A DNA stretch of 64,000 bases from NCBI RefSeq assembly GCF_016865585.1, contig NZ_JAESND010000004.1, forward strand, positions 1 through 64,000, in the 5' to 3' direction. Shown here piece by piece: positions 43,230 through 55,457 of this stretch (positions are counted from its first letter, which is position 1; each line of letters begins with the position of its first letter). Under the pieces are notes generated by a model. The model was given only the letters and a program-made list of their open reading frames with translations, ran no database searches and was not told the DNA's origin. Origin of the DNA: Jeongeupia naejangsanensis. GTDB taxonomy: Bacteria; Pseudomonadota; Gammaproteobacteria; Burkholderiales; Chitinibacteraceae. The position numbers and the translations under genes are program-made.

Positions 43230-44147
43230 TCAGACGGCGTCGTTGCCCCAGACGGTGCCGGCGCCGAGCGCGAGCTTGGCGGTATCGATGACCGCTGCCA
43301 CGCGGTAGGCCGGCAGCGCGGTGTCGCGCGAGACCGGTAGCGAGAGGGTCTGGCCGAGGTGGTCGAGGTAGGCCACGGCAATCGGCGCATCGTCGCGGCC
43401 GGCCGTCTCGCGAATGATGGCGGTTTCGCCATTGGCCAGCGTGACGGTGGCGCCGGGCGGGAACACGCCGACGGTTTCGGTGAACAGTCTGGCCAGCTTG
43501 GCATCCACGCCGTCGGCCAGGCTTTGCTTCAGTGCGGTGTCGGCGCGTTGTGCGTGGCGCCAGGCGCTTTGCGTCAGCATCGCGCAGTAGCGGTCGGCCA
43601 GACCGAGCAGTCGCGCCTCGAAACGGATCGCATCGCCCTTGAGCTGTTGCGGGTAGCCGCTGCCATCGGGCGCTTCGTGATGCTGCAGGACGCAATCCAG
43701 CCACAGGGTGTCGGCGACGCCGCGCAGGCGCAGCAGATCCCGGCTGTGCTGCGGGTGTTGCTGCATCGATTCGCGCTGTTCGGCCGACAGCGGCGTGGTT
43801 TGACTGGCCAGCGCCGTCTGCAAGCTCTGCATGCCGACATTCATCGTCAGTGCCGCTGCGATGACCGGCAGCCGCTCGGCACGCGGACGGCCGAGCCGGG
43901 TCAGGACCAGTTCGACCACGGTCGCCACGTCGCAGGCGTGCCGCGCCGGATAGGCGCCGTGCTGGTCGACCAGAATCTGCGCCAGCGCGACATTGCGGTT
44001 TTGTGCGCACGCCAGCTGGACGGCCTTGGCGACATTGACGATGTCGGCGGCGAACGGCGAGTAGTGCCCGTCGTCGGCCAGCAATGCGTCGAGGCGGTGG
44101 CGGGCTGCGCGGATCAGTCGGGCTGGGCTGAGCGTATGGGTTTGCAT
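43230..44147 (-). CDS. degenerate HD-GYP-like protein
   Basis: 305 residues. The HD-GYP signature HHEAPDGSGYPQQLKGD is present at about 155-172, as is the following RLLGLADRYCAML segment. The upstream metal-binding HD-x-GK site, normally at about residue 100-106, reads LTMNVGM, so key metal ligands are missing. It is therefore probably catalytically inactive against cyclic-di-GMP, perhaps a sensor or scaffold. A C-terminal PilZ-like or SH3-like beta segment follows (GVFPPGATVTLANGE). Start at ATG 44147. Confidence 0.82.
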   Translation of the reverse strand: MQTHTLSPARLIRAARHRLDALLADDGHYSPFAADIVNVAKAVQLACAQNRNVALAQILVDQHGAYPARHACDVATVVELVLTRLGRPRAERLPVIAAALTMNVGMQSLQTALASQTTPLSAEQRESMQQHPQHSRDLLRLRGVADTLWLDCVLQHHEAPDGSGYPQQLKGDAIRFEARLLGLADRYCAMLTQSAWRHAQRADTALKQSLADGVDAKLARLFTETVGVFPPGATVTLANGETAIIRETAGRDDAPIAVAYLDHLGQTLSLPVSRDTALPAYRVAAVIDTAKLALGAGTVWGNDAV

Positions 44148-44282
44148 GATGTCACGGTGTGGTCGTGACGAAGATTCTAGCCGATCTGTCATGAGATTCC
44201 GTCAGGCAGATCGCCCCGAAAACGCAAACGCCCTTTGCCCGGATTGCCGAACAAAGGGCGCCGAGGCGGAGCCGAGCCGGTG

Positions 44283-44483
44283 TCAGTCTTCGTCGGCTTC
44301 GTCGATCCAGGCGAGCTGGATGGCTTCGAGGATCTTTTCGCCGCAATGCTTCGGGTCGTCGTTGAAGTCCGGCAGGGCCAGCACCCAGTTGCGCAGGTCG
44401 ACGAAGTTGACCTTGAGCGGGCTGATGTCCGGATGGGTTTCGGCAAGTTCGATGGCGATCAGGCGGCTGTCGGTCCATTTCAT
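44283..44483 (-). CDS. iscX: Fe-S cluster assembly protein IscX
   Basis: 66 residues, acidic: KWTDSRLIAIELAETHPDIS, then NFVDLRNWVLALPDFNDDPK. IscX binds the IscS desulfurase and modulates cluster formation with CyaY/Fe. It normally ends the isc operon, as here. Its ATG overlaps the upstream ybaK stop by 4 bp. Confidence 0.95.
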   Translation of the reverse strand: MKWTDSRLIAIELAETHPDISPLKVNFVDLRNWVLALPDFNDDPKHCGEKILEAIQLAWIDEADED

Positions 44484-44965
44484 GGCTGGGTGTCCTCTTT
44501 GACTTTGGCAACGCGTCCGCCGGTCAGCGCGACGAGGTGATCGGGTGCCAGCGCGAACACGCTGTTCGGCGTGCCGGCGGCGGCCCAGAGTTCGGTATGG
44601 CCGAGCAGGTCTTCATCGATCAGCGTGATCGGCGTTTCGACATGCGCGATCGGCGCCACGCCGCCGATGACGAAGCCGGTGCGGGTGCGCACGAAGTCGG
44701 CATCGGCGCGGCCGATTTTTTCGCCGACCAGCGCGGCAACGGCCTTCTCGTCGACACGGTTGGCGCCGCTGGTGACGACGAGCACGTGACGTTCACTGGC
44801 CTTGGCACGCAGGATCACCGATTTGGCGATCTGGGCGACATCACAGCCGATGGCCGCCGCAGCATCGGCGCTGGTACGCGTCGATGCATCGAACTCGACG
44901 ATTCGGGTTTCGATCCCGGCAGCGTCGAGTGCCGCGGCAACGCGCTGCTGGCTCTCCGAACGCAT
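44480..44965 (-). CDS. YbaK/EbsC-family aminoacyl-tRNA deacylase-like protein
   Basis: 161 residues of the YbaK/ProX fold: DAAAAIGCDVAQIAKSVILR, LVVTSGANRVDEKAVAALVG and FVIGGVAPIAHVETPITLID. Relatives hydrolyse mischarged tRNAs (Cys-tRNA-Pro, Ala-tRNA-Pro). It is inserted between fdx and iscX in the Fe-S operon with overlaps, implying co-transcription rather than function in cluster assembly. Confidence 0.9.
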   Translation of the reverse strand: MRSESQQRVAAALDAAGIETRIVEFDASTRTSADAAAAIGCDVAQIAKSVILRAKASERHVLVVTSGANRVDEKAVAALVGEKIGRADADFVRTRTGFVIGGVAPIAHVETPITLIDEDLLGHTELWAAAGTPNSVFALAPDHLVALTGGRVAKVKEDTQP

Positions 44966-44966
44966 T

Positions 44967-45305
44967 TCAGTGATGCTCGCGCGCGTGGTTGATCGTGTAT
45001 TTCGGCAGTTCGACCACCAGCTCGGTGTCGGCAACCAGTGCCTGACACGACAGGCGCGAGCACGGCTCCAGGCCCCAGGCCTTGTCGAGCTGGTCTTCTT
45101 CCATTTCTTCGGCCGGTTCCAGACTGTTGAAGCCTTCGCGGATCAGCACGTGACAGGTGGTGCACGCGCACGACATCTCGCAGGCGTGTTCGATCTCGAT
45201 ATCGTTTTCGAGCAGCGCCTGGCAGATCGATGTGCCCGGCTTGGCGTCGAACACCGTGCCTTCAGGACACAGTGTCGGGTGCGGCAGTACTACGACTTGG
45301 GTCAT
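44967..45305 (-). CDS. fdx: ISC-type 2Fe-2S ferredoxin
   Basis: 112 residues; cluster ligands Cys42, Cys48, Cys51 and Cys87 in CEMSCACTTC ... LSCQ, matching the C-x5-C-x2-C-n-C pattern of adrenodoxin-like Isc ferredoxins. It supplies electrons to IscS/IscU. Located between hscA and the ybaK gene. Confidence 0.96.
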   Translation of the reverse strand: MTQVVVLPHPTLCPEGTVFDAKPGTSICQALLENDIEIEHACEMSCACTTCHVLIREGFNSLEPAEEMEEDQLDKAWGLEPCSRLSCQALVADTELVVELPKYTINHAREHH

Positions 45306-45319
45306 GTTTCCTTGTCCCC

Positions 45320-47176
45320 TTAAAAATCGCTGACCTTGTGGCCAGCCAGCCCGCGGCTCACGGCGCGATCCATCCGGCGGGCGGCGAAGTCGCCGCTGGC
45401 CTGATTGAGCGCCTCGGCGGCGGTGCGGATGAGATTTGCGTTGCTGCCGGCGTTGGCAGCTTGTGCTGCGGCGAGGGCGGCATCGACGGCCTGGCGCTCG
45501 TCGGCGTTCAGCAGGTCACCATCCTGTTCGAGCGCGGCCAGCGTTGCGTTGACGATGCTCTTGGATTCGACGCGGGCCTCGGCCAGCTTGCGCGCTTCCA
45601 AGTCGTCGCCGGCATGTGCCATCGAGTCGCTGAGCATCCGGCCGATCTCATCGTCGGACAGCCCGTACGACGGCTTGACGACGATGCTGGCCTGCACGCC
45701 CGAACTCTGCTCCTGCGCCGAAACGCTCAGCAGCCCGTCGGCATCGACCTGGAAGGTGACGCGGATGCGCGCGGCGCCGGCGACCATGGCCGGAATGCCG
45801 CGCAGCTCGAACCGCGCCAGCGAGCGGCAGTCGGTCACGAGTTCGCGTTCGCCCTGCAGCACATGGATCGCCATCGCGGTCTGGCCGTCCTTGAAGGTGG
45901 TGAACTCCTGCGCGCGCGCGGTCGGGATCGTACTGTTGCGCGGGATCACCTTCTCGACGAGTCCGCCCATGGTTTCAAGGCCGAGCGACAGCGGGATCAC
46001 GTCGAGCAGCAGCCAGTCGTCGTCGCCCTTGTTGCCGGCGAGCACATTGGCCTGCATCGCCGCGCCCAGCGCGACGACCTTGTCCGGGTCGAGATTGGTC
46101 AGTGGCGGCTTGCCGAACAGCTGGGCGACGGCGCGGCGCACGTGCGGCATGCGCGTGGCGCCGCCGACGAGGACGACACCCTTGATGTCGTCGGCCGTGA
46201 GCCGGGCGTCGCGCAGTGCGCGGCGTACCGGGGTGATGGTTTTCTGCACCAGATGGTCGGTGATCTGCTGGAAGATTTCGGCAGTCAGCTCGACGTCGAT
46301 GACGCTGTCGTCGGAGAGCTTGGCGGTCACCTGCGTCGTCGCGTGATCGGTCAGGGCTTCCTTGGCCTGACGCGCCTTGGTCAGCAGCAGGCGGGCGTCG
46401 CGGTCGTTCAGTTGCGACAGGCCGGCAGCCTCGAGAATCCAGCAGTACAGCCGGTGGTCGAAGTCGTCGCCGCCGAGCTTGGAGTCACCGCTGGTTGCAC
46501 GGACTTCGAACACGCCGCGGGTGAGTTCGAGGATGGACACGTCGAAGGTGCCGCCACCGAGGTCGTAGACGACGTATGTGCCTTCGGACGCGTTGTCGAG
46601 GCCGTAGGCGATCGCCGCCGCGGTCGGCTCGTTCAGCAGCCGCAACACGTTCAGGCCGGCGAGGCGGGCGGCATCCTTGGTTGCCTGGCGCTGGGCGTCG
46701 TCGAAGTAGGCCGGGACGGTGATGACCGCACCGACGAGGTCGCCGCCGAGGCTCTGTTCGGCGCGGAAGCGCAAGGCCTTGAGGATGTCGGCCGACACTT
46801 CGACCGGGCTCTTGATGCCGGCCACGGTCGACAGCTTGAGCATGCCGGGCTCGTCGACAAAGCGGTACGGCGTTGCCGCATCGGCGACATCGGTCAGCCC
46901 GCGGCCCATGAAGCGTTTGACCGAGACGATGGTGTTCGCCGGGTCCTGGTTCTGTCTTTTTTGCGCGGCATGGCCGACGGTGACAGTCTGGTCTGCGCCG
47001 TAGTGGACGACCGACGGCAGCAGGGTGCGGCCATCGTCGTCCGGCAGACAGGCGGCACTGCCGCTGCGTACGGTGGCGACCAGCGAGTTGGTCGTGCCCA
47101 AGTCGATGCCGACCGCCAGGCGGTGCTGGTGTGGCGCGGCGGAAAGGCCGGGCTCGGAAATCTGCAGTAGGGCCAT
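45320..47176 (-). CDS. hscA: Hsp70-type chaperone HscA
   Basis: 618 residues: [14 protein letters not shown] at the start, [31 protein letters not shown], and a substrate domain that recognises the LPPVK motif of IscU. It drives cluster transfer from IscU with the co-chaperone HscB. Slightly shorter than DnaK as expected. Confidence 0.97.
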   Translation of the reverse strand: MALLQISEPGLSAAPHQHRLAVGIDLGTTNSLVATVRSGSAACLPDDDGRTLLPSVVHYGADQTVTVGHAAQKRQNQDPANTIVSVKRFMGRGLTDVADAATPYRFVDEPGMLKLSTVAGIKSPVEVSADILKALRFRAEQSLGGDLVGAVITVPAYFDDAQRQATKDAARLAGLNVLRLLNEPTAAAIAYGLDNASEGTYVVYDLGGGTFDVSILELTRGVFEVRATSGDSKLGGDDFDHRLYCWILEAAGLSQLNDRDARLLLTKARQAKEALTDHATTQVTAKLSDDSVIDVELTAEIFQQITDHLVQKTITPVRRALRDARLTADDIKGVVLVGGATRMPHVRRAVAQLFGKPPLTNLDPDKVVALGAAMQANVLAGNKGDDDWLLLDVIPLSLGLETMGGLVEKVIPRNSTIPTARAQEFTTFKDGQTAMAIHVLQGERELVTDCRSLARFELRGIPAMVAGAARIRVTFQVDADGLLSVSAQEQSSGVQASIVVKPSYGLSDDEIGRMLSDSMAHAGDDLEARKLAEARVESKSIVNATLAALEQDGDLLNADERQAVDAALAAAQAANAGSNANLIRTAAEALNQASGDFAARRMDRAVSRGLAGHKVSDF

Positions 47177-47226
47177 GGTTTCGCGGTATCAGGGATCAAA
47201 ACGGCGCCCAACGGGCGCCAGTGGCA

Positions 47227-47760
47227 TCAGAAAAGCACGGCTTCGATGGCGTCGCCGATTTCCTCGTGCAGCTTTTCGAGGAAGCGCAGCTTGCGCACGG
47301 CCATGGCGGCAGCCGGGTAGTCACGGTCGTCGTCGATGAGTGCGCCCAGTTCCTGGGTCAACGCGTCGGTTTCCTGCGCGAGATCGCGGTTCAGCGCCTC
47401 GAGCGCATCGACGCTGCGCGAAGCCTTGGTGTCGCCGATGGCTTCACGCCATTCCATCTGCGCCATCAGGAAGTCCATCGGCATTGCCGTGTTGGTTTCT
47501 TCCTCGGTATCGACGCCGGCCAGTGTCAGCAGGTAGCGGCCACGCGCCAACGGTGACTTCAGCGTCTGGTACGCCTCATTGACCCGGGTGGCAATCTGCA
47601 GGCTCAGTCGTCGGGTCGCGTCGTCATGGCTGGCGTAGCGGTCCGGATGGTATTCGGTCTGCAGCGCCTTGTAGCGGGCATCAAGCCGGGCGCGGTCGAG
47701 CGCGAAGCTCGTAGGCAGCTCGAACAGCGCGAAATGGCTTTGGGCGAAATCGAAATTCAT
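47227..47760 (-). CDS. hscB: J-domain co-chaperone HscB
   Basis: 177 residues: an N-terminal J domain with HPDR (LQTEYHPDRYASHDDATRR) and a C-terminal helical domain that binds IscU. It stimulates the HscA ATPase. It lies between iscA and hscA. Confidence 0.96.
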   Translation of the reverse strand: MNFDFAQSHFALFELPTSFALDRARLDARYKALQTEYHPDRYASHDDATRRLSLQIATRVNEAYQTLKSPLARGRYLLTLAGVDTEEETNTAMPMDFLMAQMEWREAIGDTKASRSVDALEALNRDLAQETDALTQELGALIDDDRDYPAAAMAVRKLRFLEKLHEEIGDAIEAVLF

Positions 47761-47788
47761 CGGCGGGAGGTCGGCAGCGGGCAGGCGG

Positions 47789-48112
47789 TCAGACGTGGAA
47801 GCTTTCGCCGCAGCCGCACTCGTTCTTCACGTTCGGATTGTTGAACTTGAAGCCTTCGTTCAAGCCTTCCTTCGCGAAGTCGAGTTCGGTGCCGTCGATG
47901 TAGGCAAGGCTCTTGACGTCGGTGTACAGCTTGACGCCGTGGCTCTCGAACATGAGGTCGTCCTCGATCTCGACGTCGACGAACTCGAGCTTGTACGCCA
48001 TGCCCGAGCAGCCGGCGGTCTTCACGAACAGACGGATGCCCAGCCCCTTGCCGCGTTTGGCAAGGAAGTTGCGGATATGCGTTGCGGCGGCGTCGGTAAG
48101 CGTCAGTGCCAT
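47789..48112 (-). CDS. iscA: Fe-S assembly A-type carrier IscA
   Basis: 107 residues: [20 protein letters not shown] and three conserved Cys, one in [13 protein letters not shown] and two in ECGCGESF at the C-terminus. It carries Fe-S clusters to targets. The frame is open upstream through iscU in another frame; the start at 48112 matches the family. Confidence 0.96.
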   Translation of the reverse strand: MALTLTDAAATHIRNFLAKRGKGLGIRLFVKTAGCSGMAYKLEFVDVEIEDDLMFESHGVKLYTDVKSLAYIDGTELDFAKEGLNEGFKFNNPNVKNECGCGESFHV

Positions 48113-48164
48113 GCTTGTTACTCCTGCGGCAGGAACGGGCCACGCCCGTCCTGCAATCGATACA

Positions 48165-48545
48165 TCAGTCGTGCTTTTTCTTGTAGTCGGCCACGGCGGC
48201 CTTGATCGCATCTTCGGCGAGGATCGAGCAGTGGATCTTGACCGGCGGCAAGGCCAGCTCTTCGGCGATCTGGGTGTTCTTGATCGACAGCGCTTCGTCG
48301 AGCGTCTTGCCCTTGACCCATTCGGTGACCAGCGAGCTCGATGCAATCGCCGAGCCGCAGCCGTAGGTCTTGAACTTCGCATCTTCGATCACGCCATCGG
48401 CGCCGACCTTGATCTGCAGCTTCATCACGTCGCCACAGGCCGGTGCGCCGACCATGCCGGTACCGACATCGTCGTCGCCCTTGTCGAACGCGCCGACATT
48501 GCGCGGGTTTTCGTAGTGGTCGAGGACCTTTTCGCTGTAAGCCAT
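48165..48545 (-). CDS. iscU: Fe-S scaffold IscU
   Basis: 126 residues with the three scaffold cysteines Cys37 ([10 protein letters not shown], with Asp39), Cys63 (YGCGSAI) and Cys106 (KIHCSIL), and the HscA-recognition LPPVK at 99-103. The cluster is assembled here from sulfide supplied by IscS. Length as usual. Confidence 0.97.
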   Translation of the reverse strand: MAYSEKVLDHYENPRNVGAFDKGDDDVGTGMVGAPACGDVMKLQIKVGADGVIEDAKFKTYGCGSAIASSSLVTEWVKGKTLDEALSIKNTQIAEELALPPVKIHCSILAEDAIKAAVADYKKKHD

Positions 48546-48702
48546 TTGGAATACCTCCAGTTCAGTGTTCGTCGAGCCTGTCTGTCGCGCCGCTTTTAGG
48601 CGTGGATCACAGTGTCAGGCAAGGCGTGGAGCCGCGACGTTTACTTTTGGGTAAACGAGCGGCTGCGCAACGCAGCATGATGCTGCGAGGCGCGCCTAAA
48701 AA
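48546..48702. other. iscS-iscU spacer with hairpins
   Basis: The spacer contains small inverted repeats (GTTTAC...GTAAAC near 48639-48655; GCAGCATGATGCTGC near 48674) and two CTTTTAGGCG / GCGCCTAAAA-like segments facing each other. These could act as RNA stability or partial-termination elements that tune iscU versus iscS levels. No ORF is present. Confidence 0.45.
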
Positions 48703-49914
48703 TCAGTGGGCGGCCCATTCGATGGTGCTGATATCGATGCCTTCCTTGTACATGTCCCACAGCGGCGACAGTTCGCGCAGCTTGCCGATCTTCTGATGAA
48801 TCAGTTTCACCGCGAAGTCGATGTCGTCTTCGGTGGTGAAGCGGCCGATGGTGAAGCGGATCGAGCTGTGGGCCAGTTCGTCCGAGCGGCCCAGTGCGCG
48901 CAGGACGTACGACGGTTCGAGCGAGGCAGACGTACAGGCCGAGCCCGACGACACCGCCAGTTCCTTCAGCGCCATGATCAGCGATTCGCCTTCGACGAAG
49001 TTGAAGCTGACGTTGAGGTTGTGCGGCACGCGGCGATCCATGTCGCCGTTCAGGTGGGTTTCCTCGATGTCCGACAGGCCGGCCCAGAGGCGGTCGCGCA
49101 GCTTGCGGGTGCGTTCGAGTTCCTTTTCCATGTCTTCACGGGCAACGCGGAACGCTTCGCCCATGCCGACGATCTGGTGCGTGGCCAGCGTGCCCGAGCG
49201 GAAGCCGCGTTCGTGGCCGCCACCGTGCATCTGCGCTTCGAGCCGAACGCGCGGCTTGCGGCGGATGTACAGCGCGCCGACGCCCTTCGGGCCGTAGCTC
49301 TTGTGCGCCGACATGCTCAGCAGGTCGATCTTGAGCTTTTGCAGGTCGATCGCGACCTTGCCGGTTGCCTGGGCGGCGTCGACGTGGAAGATGATCCCGC
49401 GCTCGCGGCAGATCTCGCCGATGGTTTCGACGTCCTGGATCACACCGATTTCGTTGTTCACGAACATGACCGAGACGAGGATGGTGTCGTCGCGCAGTGC
49501 GGCCTTGAACACGTCCAGATCGAGCAAGCCGTCATCCTTGACGTCCAGATAGGTCACGTCGAAGCCCTGGCGCTCCAGCTCGCGGCACGGATCGAGTACG
49601 GCCTTGTGCTCGGTCTTCACCGTGATGATGTGCTTGCCCTTGGTCTTGTAGAAGTTGGCCGCGCCCTTAATCGCCAGGTTGTCCGACTCGGTCGCGCCCG
49701 AGGTCCAGACGATTTCCTTCGGGTCGGCGTTGATCAGCGCAGCGACCTGTTCGCGCGCTTCCTCGACGGCGGCTTCCGCGTCCCAACCGTAGGCGTGCGA
49801 GCGGCTCGCCGGGTTGCCGAAAATTTCGGTCAGGTACGGAATCATTTTCTGCGCCACGCGCGGATCGACCGGGGTAGTGGCGGAGTAATCGAGGTAGATC
49901 GGCTTCTTGTCCAT
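48703..49914 (-). CDS. iscS: cysteine desulfurase IscS
   Basis: 403 residues, PLP enzyme: [15 protein letters not shown] at the start, the PLP-Lys segment [16 protein letters not shown], and the mobile active-site Cys loop [10 protein letters not shown]. It supplies persulfide sulfur for Fe-S clusters and tRNA thiolation. ATG 49914 has AGGAG 5 nt upstream; a Met 8 codons earlier is less well placed. Confidence 0.97.
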   Translation of the reverse strand: MDKKPIYLDYSATTPVDPRVAQKMIPYLTEIFGNPASRSHAYGWDAEAAVEEAREQVAALINADPKEIVWTSGATESDNLAIKGAANFYKTKGKHIITVKTEHKAVLDPCRELERQGFDVTYLDVKDDGLLDLDVFKAALRDDTILVSVMFVNNEIGVIQDVETIGEICRERGIIFHVDAAQATGKVAIDLQKLKIDLLSMSAHKSYGPKGVGALYIRRKPRVRLEAQMHGGGHERGFRSGTLATHQIVGMGEAFRVAREDMEKELERTRKLRDRLWAGLSDIEETHLNGDMDRRVPHNLNVSFNFVEGESLIMALKELAVSSGSACTSASLEPSYVLRALGRSDELAHSSIRFTIGRFTTEDDIDFAVKLIHQKIGKLRELSPLWDMYKEGIDISTIEWAAH

Positions 49915-49934
49915 TGGAGCTCCTGTTTGCCCGG

Positions 49935-50423
49935 TCATTGCTGGGCGGGTAATTCGCTGTGCCGTGCGCCGCGCGCATCGACCAGCACGCTGGCGGCATC
50001 AAGCCGGCGGCGCTGTTTTTCCAGTTGTTTTTCCACGAGTTCGGCCAGCGTCACCGACGAGAGGAACTCGAAAATCGTCGCGTTCAGCCCGGACCACAGG
50101 TCGTGGGTCATGCAGCGGTGTTCCTCGAGGCAGTTTTCCTTGCCGCCGCACTGGGTCGCATCGATCGGCTCGTCAACCGCACAGATGATCGCCGCAACGG
50201 TGATCTCGTTTGACGGCCGGGCCAGACAGTAGCCGCCGCCGGGGCCGCGGACGCTGTCGACCAGCTCGCGCCGGCGCAGCTTGCCGAAAAGCTGCTCGAG
50301 GTAGGAAAGCGAGATGTGCTGCCGTTCACTGATGCCGGCAAGCGTCACCGGGCCACCGGCTTCGCGCAGGGCGAGGTCGAGCATGGCGGTAACGGCAAAG
50401 CGGCCCTTGGTGGTCAGTCGCAT
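49935..50423 (-). CDS. iscR: Rrf2-family regulator IscR
   Basis: 162 residues: winged HTH ([20 protein letters not shown]) and the 2Fe-2S ligand region with three cysteines ([13 protein letters not shown]). IscR with cluster bound represses the isc operon by binding type-1 sites. A good type-1 site overlaps its own promoter (see site at 50466-50490), implying feedback control. Confidence 0.96.
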   Translation of the reverse strand: MRLTTKGRFAVTAMLDLALREAGGPVTLAGISERQHISLSYLEQLFGKLRRRELVDSVRGPGGGYCLARPSNEITVAAIICAVDEPIDATQCGGKENCLEEHRCMTHDLWSGLNATIFEFLSSVTLAELVEKQLEKQRRRLDAASVLVDARGARHSELPAQQ

Positions 50424-50457
50424 CGTGCGCTCTTCAATCCTTCTAATCGTCGGCTAG

Positions 50458-50490
50458 ATCGTAAAATACCCTAGTGTTTTAGTCAACTAA
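50458..50490 (-). promoter_or_regulatory. isc operon promoter with IscR type-1 operator
   Basis: On the minus strand -35 TTGACT (50481-50486) and -10 TACGAT (50458-50463) are separated by 17 bp. The 25 bp at 50466-50490 match the E. coli IscR type-1 consensus (ATASYYGACTRWWWYAGTCRRSTAT) at 22 of 25 positions by my alignment, covering the spacer and the -35 box. Located 35 bp upstream of the iscR start, so holo-IscR binding should block RNA polymerase. Confidence 0.85.
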
Positions 50491-50534
50491 AATCCTGACT
50501 GATTCACTCGGCTATTCGGGGCGTCGGGACGCCC

Positions 50535-53074
<2,540 letters not shown>

Positions 53075-53099
53075 TTGGTTTGATGAGTCTGCAAACAAC

Positions 53100-53121
53100 A
53101 ACGCCGGCAATTGCCGGCGTT
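53100..53121 (+). terminator. pgm terminator
   Basis: A perfect palindrome AACGCCGGCAATTGCCGGCGTT followed by TTGTTTATT, 26 bp after the pgm stop. Confidence 0.88.
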
Positions 53122-53306
53122 TTGTTTATTGATCGTCTTGTGTCTGGCATGTTGTAGAAGAGCGGGCGGCGTAGAGTGGGGCAGCGTAACCCGCAAAATG
53201 AGTTAAGCGATACAATCTGCCACCGCGTCTACAGCGGCGTAGGGCGGATTCGGCGCAAAGCGACAACCCGCCATTCCGTTGCATCGATCCGGTGTGTCGC
53301 AGTGCC
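53122..53306. repeat. intergenic segment resembling a dispersed repeat
   Basis: The part GTAGGGCGGATTCGGCGC...AACCCGCC and the earlier GCAGCGTAACCCGCAA read like short palindromic intergenic repeats common in proteobacterial genomes (GGCGG...CCCGCC arms). Only one copy is in this window, so this is a resemblance. No gene. Confidence 0.35.
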
Positions 53307-53897
53307 TTAGTGTGATTTTTTCACCGACAAAAGAACAAATTGTGGGTTTGAACCTGTTCCCGATAAGCCAATCTCGATCATGGCGTTACCATGATGGCCT
53401 TCAATGTAATAAGTGATGCATGTGTAAGGGAGTATCGAATTTGCGCTCGTAGATTTCTTGGATAGGGAGATGTAATTGACTGTGCCTGTTATTATAAGAA
53501 CTTCGGGGTTGTGGGCTGCAAATTCTTTGGCCGATTTGTTTGCAATGCTGTTCCATTCTGCTTTGCTATAAGCACGAAGGAGCAGGACGCCAGACTTACC
53601 AAACCTTGCTAGCAGTGTTGTCAATCCATGCCGGATGAGTGTGGTTGGCGTATTGGGAAGTTGTTTGCGAAGAGTAATTCCTAGGGTTGCCCCAGTCGAT
53701 GTGATAAATAAGTAAGGAAGCGCAGCCATAAAGAAAAGTCCGAAGAACCATGCAAAATGGGGCAGGGCGCCGATTGATGCAAATAGTCCAACAGCAAACG
53801 CAGGGACGAGCGCACATGCAAGGAGCCTACCAGTAATGAATGCGGCTGTAGTGCTGATAAAAAATGCAATCAACATTGTGATGTATGCAGTATCCAA
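53307..53897 (-). CDS. hypothetical membrane protein (196 aa), AT-rich gene
   Basis: The N-terminal 75 residues form two or three membrane helices (ITMLIAFFISTTAAFITG, LLACALVPAFAVGLFASIGA, WFFGLFFMAALPYLFITS). The C-terminal 110 residues are soluble and beta-rich (PEVLIITGTVNYISLSKK). No family recognised. Base composition is much lower in GC than the flanking chromosome, which points to recent acquisition. It stands alone between pgm and argJ, flanked by near-identical terminators. Confidence 0.75.
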   Translation of the reverse strand: MDTAYITMLIAFFISTTAAFITGRLLACALVPAFAVGLFASIGALPHFAWFFGLFFMAALPYLFITSTGATLGITLRKQLPNTPTTLIRHGLTTLLARFGKSGVLLLRAYSKAEWNSIANKSAKEFAAHNPEVLIITGTVNYISLSKKSTSANSILPYTCITYYIEGHHGNAMIEIGLSGTGSNPQFVLLSVKKSH

Positions 53898-54124
53898 ATT
53901 CGGTTCCTAAAATTAAGTGTGGATTGCTTGCTGTATTGCATACTGGATAAAGGTGGGAATTGTTTTGCGGCGCGTAGTTTGAGCTGAATACAATGTAGCC
54001 CAACATCTTGTCGGTGCAGTGTTGGGCTCCACTCAATCTACGTGTTGATTTTGTGTCCGTAAGTGTACACAGCAGTTATGAAAATGGGGTGCGCCAGCAT
54101 TTCCGGTGTCGTGATTAGGGTACA
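53898..54124. other. AT-rich intergenic region upstream of the membrane protein
   Basis: No gene. AGCCCAACA at about 53998-54006 and TGTTGGGCT at about 54021-54030 form an inverted repeat that may be a small hairpin or the mark of a dispersed element. Base composition is continuous with the AT-rich gene. Confidence 0.4.
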
Positions 54125-54125
54125 A

Positions 54126-54157
54126 AAAAAACGCCGGCTCATTGCCGGCGTTTTTTC
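54126..54157 (-). terminator. argJ terminator
   Basis: AAAAACGCCGGC (TCAT) GCCGGCGTTTTTT hairpin, nearly identical to the pgm terminator 1 kb away, with a run of Ts on the minus strand. Confidence 0.88.
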
Positions 54158-54175
54158 TCAAATACAACTCACCAA

Positions 54176-55405
54176 TCAAGACCGGTAATCCGCATTGATC
54201 TTCACATAGTCATAGCTGAAATCGCACGTCCAAACCGTCGCTTCGACATTGCCGCGGCCCAGCTTCACGGTGATGGTGATTTCCGACTGCTTGAGCACGC
54301 GCTGGCCGTCTTCTTCCTTGTAGTCCGGGTGGCGGCCGCCGTCTTTGGCGACGAGGACGTCGTCGAGCCAGACTTCGAGCTGGTCGACGTCGAGTGCGTC
54401 GACGCCCGAGTAGCCGATCGCGCAGAGGATGCGGCCGAGGTTGGGGTCGGAGGCGAAGAAGGCGGTTTTCACCAGCGGCGACTTGCCGATCGCGTAGCCG
54501 ACCGTCTTGCACTCGTCCCAGGTCTTGCCGCCTTCGACCTTGATCGTCATGAACTTGGTCGCGCCTTCGCCGTCGCGGATGATGGCCTTGGCGAGGTACT
54601 GGCTGACTTCTAGCACGGCGTCGCGCAGCAGCGAGAATTCGGCGCTGGCCGCGTCATCGATTTCGGCGTTGCCGGCCTGGCCGGTGGCTGCGAGGATGAA
54701 GCTGTCGTTGGTGCTGGTGTCGCCGTCGACGGTGATCGAGTTGAACGAGCGGTCGGCTGCCCACTTCACCAGGTCCTGCAGCAGAGACTGGCTGACGCTG
54801 GCGTCGGTGGCGACGTAGCCGAGCATGGTGGCCATGTTCGGGTGGATCATGCCGGCGCCCTTGGCGATGCCGGTGACGGTGACCAGCTTGCCGCCGATTT
54901 CGAGCTGCACCGACTTGGCCTTGGGCGCGGTGTCGGTGGTCATGATCGAGTACGCGGCGGCGGCCCAGTTGGAAGGCAGCAGATCGGCCTTGGCGGCCGG
55001 CAGCGCCGCGATGATTTTCTCGAACGGCAGCGGTTCGAGGATCACGCCGGTCGAGAACGGCAGCACTTCGGCCGGGGTGACGCCCAGCGCTTCGGCAGTC
55101 GCGAAGCAGATCTGTTTGGCGCGCTCGAAGCCGTCGACACCGGTGCCGGCATTGGCGTTGCCGGTGTTGATCACCAGCGCGCGGACTTCGCCGCTTTCGG
55201 CCAGATGGGTCTGGCAGATGCGCACCGGCGCGGCACAGAAGCGGTTGAGTGTGAACACACCCGCCACGCGTGTGCCCGGCGCGAATCGGAACAGGGTCAC
55301 GTCCTTGCGGCCGACGGTCTTGACGCCGGCGGAGGCAATACCGATTTCCACGCCGGCGACGGCGTGCAATTGGGCGGGATCGAGTTCGGGCAGATTCACG
55401 GGCAT
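54176..55405 (-). CDS. argJ: glutamate N-acetyltransferase / N-acetylornithine acetyltransferase
   Basis: 409 residues. Self-cleavage site in [20 protein letters not shown], the Thr of MATM being the new N-terminal nucleophile. [20 protein letters not shown] and [19 protein letters not shown] are other family motifs. It recycles acetyl groups in arginine synthesis; if the organism lacks argA/argE it is the bifunctional form. Stands with no arg neighbour. Confidence 0.95.
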   Translation of the reverse strand: MPVNLPELDPAQLHAVAGVEIGIASAGVKTVGRKDVTLFRFAPGTRVAGVFTLNRFCAAPVRICQTHLAESGEVRALVINTGNANAGTGVDGFERAKQICFATAEALGVTPAEVLPFSTGVILEPLPFEKIIAALPAAKADLLPSNWAAAAYSIMTTDTAPKAKSVQLEIGGKLVTVTGIAKGAGMIHPNMATMLGYVATDASVSQSLLQDLVKWAADRSFNSITVDGDTSTNDSFILAATGQAGNAEIDDAASAEFSLLRDAVLEVSQYLAKAIIRDGEGATKFMTIKVEGGKTWDECKTVGYAIGKSPLVKTAFFASDPNLGRILCAIGYSGVDALDVDQLEVWLDDVLVAKDGGRHPDYKEEDGQRVLKQSEITITVKLGRGNVEATVWTCDFSYDYVKINADYRS

Positions 55406-55457
55406 GGCGGGGCTCTCTGGCGGCGCGGGGAAAACGGCGAGTTTACCGCAGTCGGGT

